From Todiramphus chloris collaris (Eukaryota; Chordata; Aves; Coraciiformes; Alcedinidae): a stretch of DNA of 64,000 bases. The position numbers were made by a program, and so were the translations under genes. This document shows, one piece after another, positions 57,701 to 64,000 of the stretch (position 1 is its first letter; each line of letters starts with the position of its first letter). The notes beneath the pieces are model-generated. The model had not been told where the DNA came from. It did not search any database and was given only the letters and a program-made list of their open reading frames with translations. The DNA lies in the NCBI GenBank assembly GCA_025345505.1, contig JANVCC010000030.1, positions 372,001 through 436,000 of the forward strand. The letters run 5' to 3'.

Positions 57701-59574
57701 CATGCTTCTTTTGGCACCTTTACTGGAACTTGTGTTTCATTCTGTGGTGTGTACCAGGGAGAAATCTGTAAGTGAGCCCAATACCCATCTTCGAAGTAAT
57801 AACTGACAAACCAATAAAAGCCAGAATTAGCAGATTCAGACCTGCCTCCTCTTTATTTTCTTTTTCAGGACATTCATATGAAAATCACACATTGTAGAAA
57901 GTGTCCATGTTTAATGGTACAGTCAGAACAGCATAATGCTTACTTTATTTGCTGCTTTTATTTGGTTCTTATAACTGAATCAAGCAAAAATGTTCTTTCC
58001 TTTTGGACATTGACAATTGTCTCCCATCGTATCACAGGTTATCTAAAATGGTAGGATGGAGCTATACCTGACTGTTAAAAGCCCCTTGGACATCATCTGA
58101 TGAATTGTGACATGGTATTTTACTATAATTTCTTTCTTAAAATGATGAGAGGGTGTTTCAATTGCTGTTTTTCTTTCAGCATGAGTTAAACCAAGTATGT
58201 GTGATTCAGGTATATCTGCTTGACAGAATCCTCTGAATTTACTTAATTAGAAAGGTTTTTAGATTAAATGCAATTCAAGGCATTTTGTCACAAGTGAAAT
58301 ACCTGTGTCAGATTGGCCACTTTTTCTTTATGATGGTAGGAGAATAATCTACCAAATTCAAGAAAAATCTCTGAAGTACCTACACATGCTATCAGGTTGG
58401 TAAGTAAACAACGTCTCTAATTAGTTCCAGATGTAAAACTGCATGCTCAAGATTGAAGTCTGAGGCGAGGTGCTTTTAGAAAAGAAAAAGAAGTACAAAG
58501 TAGTACTGCAAACTTCTGAAAATGAGGTCTTTTCAGAAAAATCAGACCCCTCAAATCTATTGAATCTCCTGAAATGTTAGTCAAAGTCTTAATTAGAAAA
58601 AAATGCTTATCAAAGAGCATTAAAAGGTTTTTTTATTGTTGCAGGAAGATTGTATATAGGAGAATGCAGCAGCTTCTCTGGAATATTGCCATAAAACATA
58701 GTTACGTGGTCTCAAGATATCAATAATCACTTACGAACTGTTCTCCTGTACTAGTGTCAAACTCCTTGCAGAAGTCTTGGTATTAATCCACGCATGCACA
58801 GATGGTGCATTACAAAGGATGGCTGTTGGTATTCATCTTAATGCAACACCATTGTTGCAACTAGTTAGAGCTTACATTTATTTTTATAAAACTGGTACTT
58901 TGTTTTGATGTTTTGATATTTGTGAGGTCCTCATTCTGCAGGAAACTTAATGGAGAGAAACGATGAATTTGATACAGCCTTATCCAGAGAATATGATAGC
59001 AGAATGCAAGAGTGGAGTCAAGAACTAGATAGGTGCTCCTTTGATAAAAGAAGCTGGATCATTTTTTTTTCATGGTGCTTACTTCCCTAAGTGAACACAA
59101 AGTAAAAATAAAGCTGCTGTAACTACGCTTGGTTGGATGAGTATGGGTGAGATTATAATAATTACTGGTTCATTACTGGAAACCCTATGTTGTTCTTTTG
59201 ACTCATGAAAGACTTGAGAATCTCTGTTAGTGCTTAGTGACTTTTATATAAAGAGTGTATAAGCCAAAGAAAGAAAACCTTTTGAATTTGCACCACCCTA
59301 GAAGATGAGATTGATAACAAAATTAGTTTTTCTGCAAGTTACAGATTACAGTTCATCTACTTGCATAACTTGGATGTGGCAATGTGGTGAAATTAGCATA
59401 AGTACCAAACATGTACTTTAGCCTAAATTTGATACAGCAGTTATTGATACAAATTGGATTAATTCAAATAGAGGGGTTTTGTTTTTCGAATGAGCTGCAC
59501 CTTGAAACCAGACTAAGGCCAAAATGCCATTAAATTCCGACTGTAATTCTTTCCTGTAGCTATATTATTTTCAG

Positions 59575-60043
59575 TGTCTTGGGTTTGGTTTGGGTTAATT
59601 ATCATAAAGAGCTGCTGGCCCAGGCAGTTGTGAGGGGCCGCAGCTGGGATAAGCACCAGACCCAGGCAGTGGGATCTCTGATACCATACTGAGTCATGTC
59701 CCTGTATAAGGGGAGGGCTGGCCCAGGGTGGGAGTGCCTGTTTTCAACTTGTTTCAGCCTGTAGTTTCAGTGAGGCTGGAGCAGCAGAAGTTGGTGTCTT
59801 ATGCACAACAGAGCGCCTTCCTGGCTTCTGTCACTTGCTTTGTCTATCATTTCATTAAGTAATATTATTAGTACTGTTGTTTTCTTCTCTTTTTGTGTTG
59901 TATTATTAAACTTTCCTTATCTCAACCCCTATAGTCTCACCTTTTTTCCTTCTTTCCATCTCCTTTCCATCCCTTAGGAGGGGTGGAGCAGGGAAGCAGT
60001 AGACAAGTTTGTTTGTATTACAGCAAAGATTGGTTTGGTGATG
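59575..60043 (+). mobile_element. Probable solo LTR, avian ERVL-like
   Basis: Begins TGTCTTGGGTTTGGTTTGGG. It contains gtactgagtcatgtccctgt-like and cctgtataaggggagggctg sequence, then ttattaaactttccttatct caacccc, which is the poly(A)-region signature of avian ERVL-type LTRs. The 5' end is clear. The 3' end is divergent, and 60,043 is chosen because ttcag follows it and also precedes the 5' end (59,570-59,574). No internal genes are nearby. It looks older than the LTR at 44.6 kb and is a non-coding fossil. Confidence 0.7.
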
Positions 60044-63000
60044 TTCAGGTTTTTTTATTTGGAATTTAGCCTTCATTTAACCATTTGAATTGATAACCCA
60101 CGAATCTGAGAGCATTGTGTTTTTGTTTCCTAGACTGGAGAAGAATCTAATGACTAGCATCCTCTCCCTGGGCTCTGACGGTCACTGCTTTTGAGATACA
60201 TACCCACACATATGTGTATATATTAATGCATACATATATATGGAATTACTTCAGTTTCTTTTGAATAGCCTGCATAACAAAGTCTTGCACTAGTAACTGT
60301 CATGATTTTGAAGTGAATCAGTACTTCACAGTTTATTATCTTTTTGTCTTTTCAATTTGGAATTGCGTATCAGAACTCTGAACATCTAACTTTTTTTAAA
60401 AAAAGCATTTTAAAATAATCTCTGAGAATTGTTATTCAGCATATTACTCACAAGCTATTAGTTGTTTTTATTTGAAATACAATAGAAAAAACTGAAATGT
60501 AGTGTGTTAGTTTAGGCTGGATTAGTTCTGTAATTTTCTCCTCAGTTTGAATACTGGGATCAGGCTTCAAAATTGGTGTTCCCAATAATGTTGCAGTTTA
60601 TCTTTCTGATAATATTTGCCTTAGTTAACTAATTTAAATATTCACAGACAGCAGGTACTCCAAATGTCAATGTTTTTATGAGTATATTACTACCTTTTTT
60701 TTTTTGAAAGTTAGCCAATCTAAATAAGACTAAAACTGTTTCAAACTGGTTTTAAAGAGAAAAGGCAATGAGAGAACCCTGCTTTGATTTGAACAGGTCT
60801 CTTCACAGGTTAAATGTACTTTGCAAAAGATTTTGTAGATGCTTTCTCTAGAGTCAGTGTGATTTCTACCAAACTCATCAAGAAAAAAGACTTCTGTTCA
60901 TTTCCTGTACTGAACTGCTCTATAGGTGTTCACCCATTCTAGGATTTCATAGACAAAATAAAGAGCTTGCTGTTAAGTTTTTCATGTAGGCACTAAGATT
61001 CTTCATATTCACAGCTCTTCTAGATATTGTTGTCCCCCGGCTGATTCAGGATTGAGAAACAAATTCTACAGCTATGCTTTGGCCAGCCCTCTCTTTTGGG
61101 CCCTAAGACTAGTGCAAAGGCAGCTTGCAGGGATTAGTGGCTCTGTCTGGTGCGCTAGCATCTTTGCTTGAGTTAGAAGTGGTAAATGAACCATCAAAAT
61201 GTCTGATACAAATATTATTTGGGGGAAAACCAGATAAGGCTGAGGCAGACAAACCCATTTCAGATCTGCAGTAGAGGTCAGTCCTGCCTGAAGAAAAGGG
61301 AATGAACAAGATGAACTCCTGAGGCCTTTTCCAGATACTTTTTTTTTTTTTCTTTCCCCTTGACAGAACAATGGAAAATAGAAAACAGTAAAACCTCTGT
61401 CAAAAGGCTGTCTCCTGCCAGAAACACTCCCAGTAACATCAACATCTGTTGCTTACTGTGGATATTGACTGACTTTGCATGGTTATGCCCCACTTACCTC
61501 TTTCTTAGTTCCCCAAATTTTTACTGTCAGTCCAAGGATTTCATATTACCATCTAAATAAAATTTGGTTTAATTATTGGCCAGTTAACATCAAGGGAATA
61601 CCTTATTGGTATGGAATACTTAATGCCACATGTCAGCTGTGCATCTAATGTATAGCTGTCTTCTTTCTGGAATATACTTCTGTCTGTGAGAATGATAAGG
61701 CATGACTTGGGATTGTAGCCTTTTAAAGCACTTAACATTAAGTTTTTCTGCATTCAGTCAGTGTTAACCATGTTGGTTATCTGGAAGCACAGTGATTCTG
61801 GGGCTGTGCATTGTCAGGTCACTAATCTCCATCCTGCACTCAGCCTATCAGCCACATGATAATGACTCATTCTCTACAAACTGCCTGTTGCTTAGTAGCT
61901 GTTTGTAATGTGAAAGAGAGTTGGGAAAGTAGTGGTGAGGTAAAAGGAAAAGGGAAGGGGGCAGAGTGTTCCTGGCTGCCTAAAAGGAACTTTTGAATGA
62001 GGGTATTATTTGACCTTCTAATTGGTAAGGATTTCTTCTATTTCCTCATAGATACAAGGTACCTGAATTTACACGCTCTGCTGCTCTCTGTTCTCTGCAG
62101 TATCTAGGAAAGTTAGTCATGCCTGTGGGCCTTCATTGTATGCATTTAATTATTTACCACCGTGGTACCACTTTCTCTTTTAATAGCATCTCTTTGTTAC
62201 CTAGGGAATGGGTTACAACCCTGTTTGGTGCATCATCATACTCCTGTATGCCATAGACGTGGTTCCCATTAGTGTCTGAAGAACTGTACATCTGGAACTT
62301 GTTGTGCCAGGCCTGTGTTAAAGCACTGACACCAGAGTGATGACTCAAGTGAGAAAGGATAACAGGAGTCAAAGAGCAATGGAAAAAAAAAAAAGTAACA
62401 GCTCTATCAATGCATTGAATTTTGTTCTAGGTAGGTTGAATTTGTTGTGGACAGGTGGATTTAATTCCACATATTTAGTTGGCATAGCTGTAGAAAGTTA
62501 TTCAGCTTTTTTATGTAAGCAAACTGCATGAATAACATTTGCTTCTAAACTGATGTATGTTTCCATACCCCAACCACAATAGCAAGAGGTAATGCTTTGC
62601 CCTTCAAGGGATGCAACACAGATGGAAAGGCAGAGAACTTGTGGAGTAGCTTTGAAAGAAGGAAATGGGAATGCTTCAATGATCTGACTTTTTCTTTGTT
62701 AATATAAACAGGACTTCATAAACAGGTTTACTGTAAATGCATTGCTTTGTTCCAAATGTGATTCTCACCAATTTCTTCTGCTCAATTTGTTAACATATGG
62801 ACAGTTCCAATTTCAATTAAGTCTTCAACTTTTAAGGCATAGCATAGCTTTAAATCTTAAAACATTTTTCCTCAATTCTTAAAACTTGATTTTCAAAAAT
62901 GGAGGTGAGCAACAAGTGGTTACTCTTGAGCTATTGTAAAAAGAATTGACTTCCAAGCTTCAGATGAACACTAAGCAAAAGAGCAATACTCACTCAGAGA

Positions 63001-64000
63001 CGGAGGAGAGGTTTCCATTTATCTAGAGAACCCCAAGGGCTGAGTTGCTTATAATAATGCAACTCACCGATTTTCAGCAGTGTCTAATCATTGTAACAAA
63101 CAGCAAAGGCAGTCTCTTGAATGTAACAAGCCTGAAAGATAGGACTGAGATAAACTGGGCTTTACCAAATTAGTAGACGTTTATGGACTTATTCTGGGAG
63201 TAAAAAGCAACACTGAAGTTCAGTTTCTGGACTGTAGAAATTTGTGAATGTACAGGCATGCACGGCGTTGATTGAAATACCTCAACTGAATGAGAAAATC
63301 AGATGCTGTATCTCAGCCTCAGCACTGATCCACTGAGTATGTCTGTAGGCTTCTGAAATCATACTAAGAGCTCTGGAAACATGATTTAAACACAGGTCTT
63401 TGTGTAAAGCAAAGATAGTCATTTAAAAAACTAGCAGTTTTGAGAGAAAGACAGATGGTAAGATAGAGACAGGAGCATAGTCTAAGGGGAAACTATACGG
63501 CTGTCAGTGGTCCCACCAGGATGCGCAGTCTGAAGAGTTTAGGAGTGATGGCCGTGATTTTACACGTTTAAAGTGTTCAAAACATATTTCAAAATGGTTC
63601 ATATAATTTTCTGTTCGGTAGTATTTAATGAATTCATATTAGTTTGGTCATTTATTTGTCAAAGTAGCCAGATCTTTAAGATCTTAAGAGGTCTTTAAAA
63701 CTCTGGGTTTGTTGTATTCAGAATGTTCTAGGTTTGGTTTCTTGTTTTTTTTCTTCAATGAGCACGTGAAATGAGATGTTTTGTTTTATTGATCTCATAT
63801 ATTTGACTGGTTAAATGGAATCTAGTTTCAGTCATGGGGAGAAAATACATTGTGTATGAATCATAACACTGTGGGAAGGTGGGGCACCTATGATAAGGAC
63901 ATGGTCATTTGTAAATAGAAGCTATGTTTCATGGAAGCTCTTCAAGAACTGAACACAACATTTTGTGAGAGAGAAGATTTAAAGTTTGGCTTTCTGTACA
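60044..64000. other. No gene seen
   Basis: Unique AT-rich sequence with a TATA-rich patch (60,210-60,242) and short T runs. No exon, CR1 tail or other repeat family is recognised. Confidence 0.6.

Larger units (their letters stand above)
45460..59574. other. No gene seen
   Basis: 14 kb between the two LTRs. It holds a (TG)10 tract (47,956-47,976), T runs (53,417-53,440), a polypyrimidine tract (54,668-54,793), a possible LTR piece at about 51,640-51,870 and unclassified open patches at 46.1-47.5 kb. No splice-bounded exon could be supported. Confidence 0.55.

Overview
The window looks like avian nuclear DNA. It has small coding exons in AT-rich introns, few interspersed repeats, two 3'-end pieces of the bird/reptile LINE CR1, one clean solo LTR and one probable LTR of the avian ERVL-like type. 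I cannot name the species.

Region 1 (1-26,130, + strand) is the 3' half of PIK3CB, the p110-beta catalytic subunit of class IA PI3-kinase. Thirteen coding exons run from 2,842 to the stop at 24,718-24,720. They sum to 1,686 nt, which is 561 residues plus the stop, and every exon joins in phase. Counting back from the end as in the 1,070-residue human protein, they match residues 510-1070 with no net length change. They cover the end of the C2-helical linker with its Gbeta-gamma contact, the helical domain and the whole kinase domain. The 5' half of the gene lies before the window. The 3'UTR probably ends near 26,130. A minus-strand coding-like relic (16.5-17.65 kb) lies in the largest intron.

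Region 2 (26,130-37,600) is mostly non-coding. It contains a probable minus-strand gene running tail-to-tail with PIK3CB. Two in-phase exons (32,718-32,549 and 31,617-31,350) end in a Cys-rich module, CxxC-x4-CxxC. Its spacing recalls the C-terminus of the SPATA2 family, but I cannot identify the gene. Weaker candidate exons lie at 36.9-36.5 kb. I saw no FAIM exons, although FAIM is the tail-to-tail neighbour of PIK3CB in mammals.

Region 3 (37,690-38,480) is a CpG island. It holds adjacent ETS and YY1 sites and a + strand first exon whose perfect donor splits a strong-context ATG (AT|GTGAGT). This is probably the start of a + strand gene with a very long first intron, and it may also drive the minus-strand gene.

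Region 4 (38,480-64,000) shows no coding exon I can support. It holds a CR1 tail (43.7 kb), a solo LTR with a perfect 5-bp target duplication (44,641-45,454, minus), a second probable LTR (59,575 to about 60,043, plus), a (TG)10 tract, a 125-bp polypyrimidine tract and some unclassified coding-like patches.
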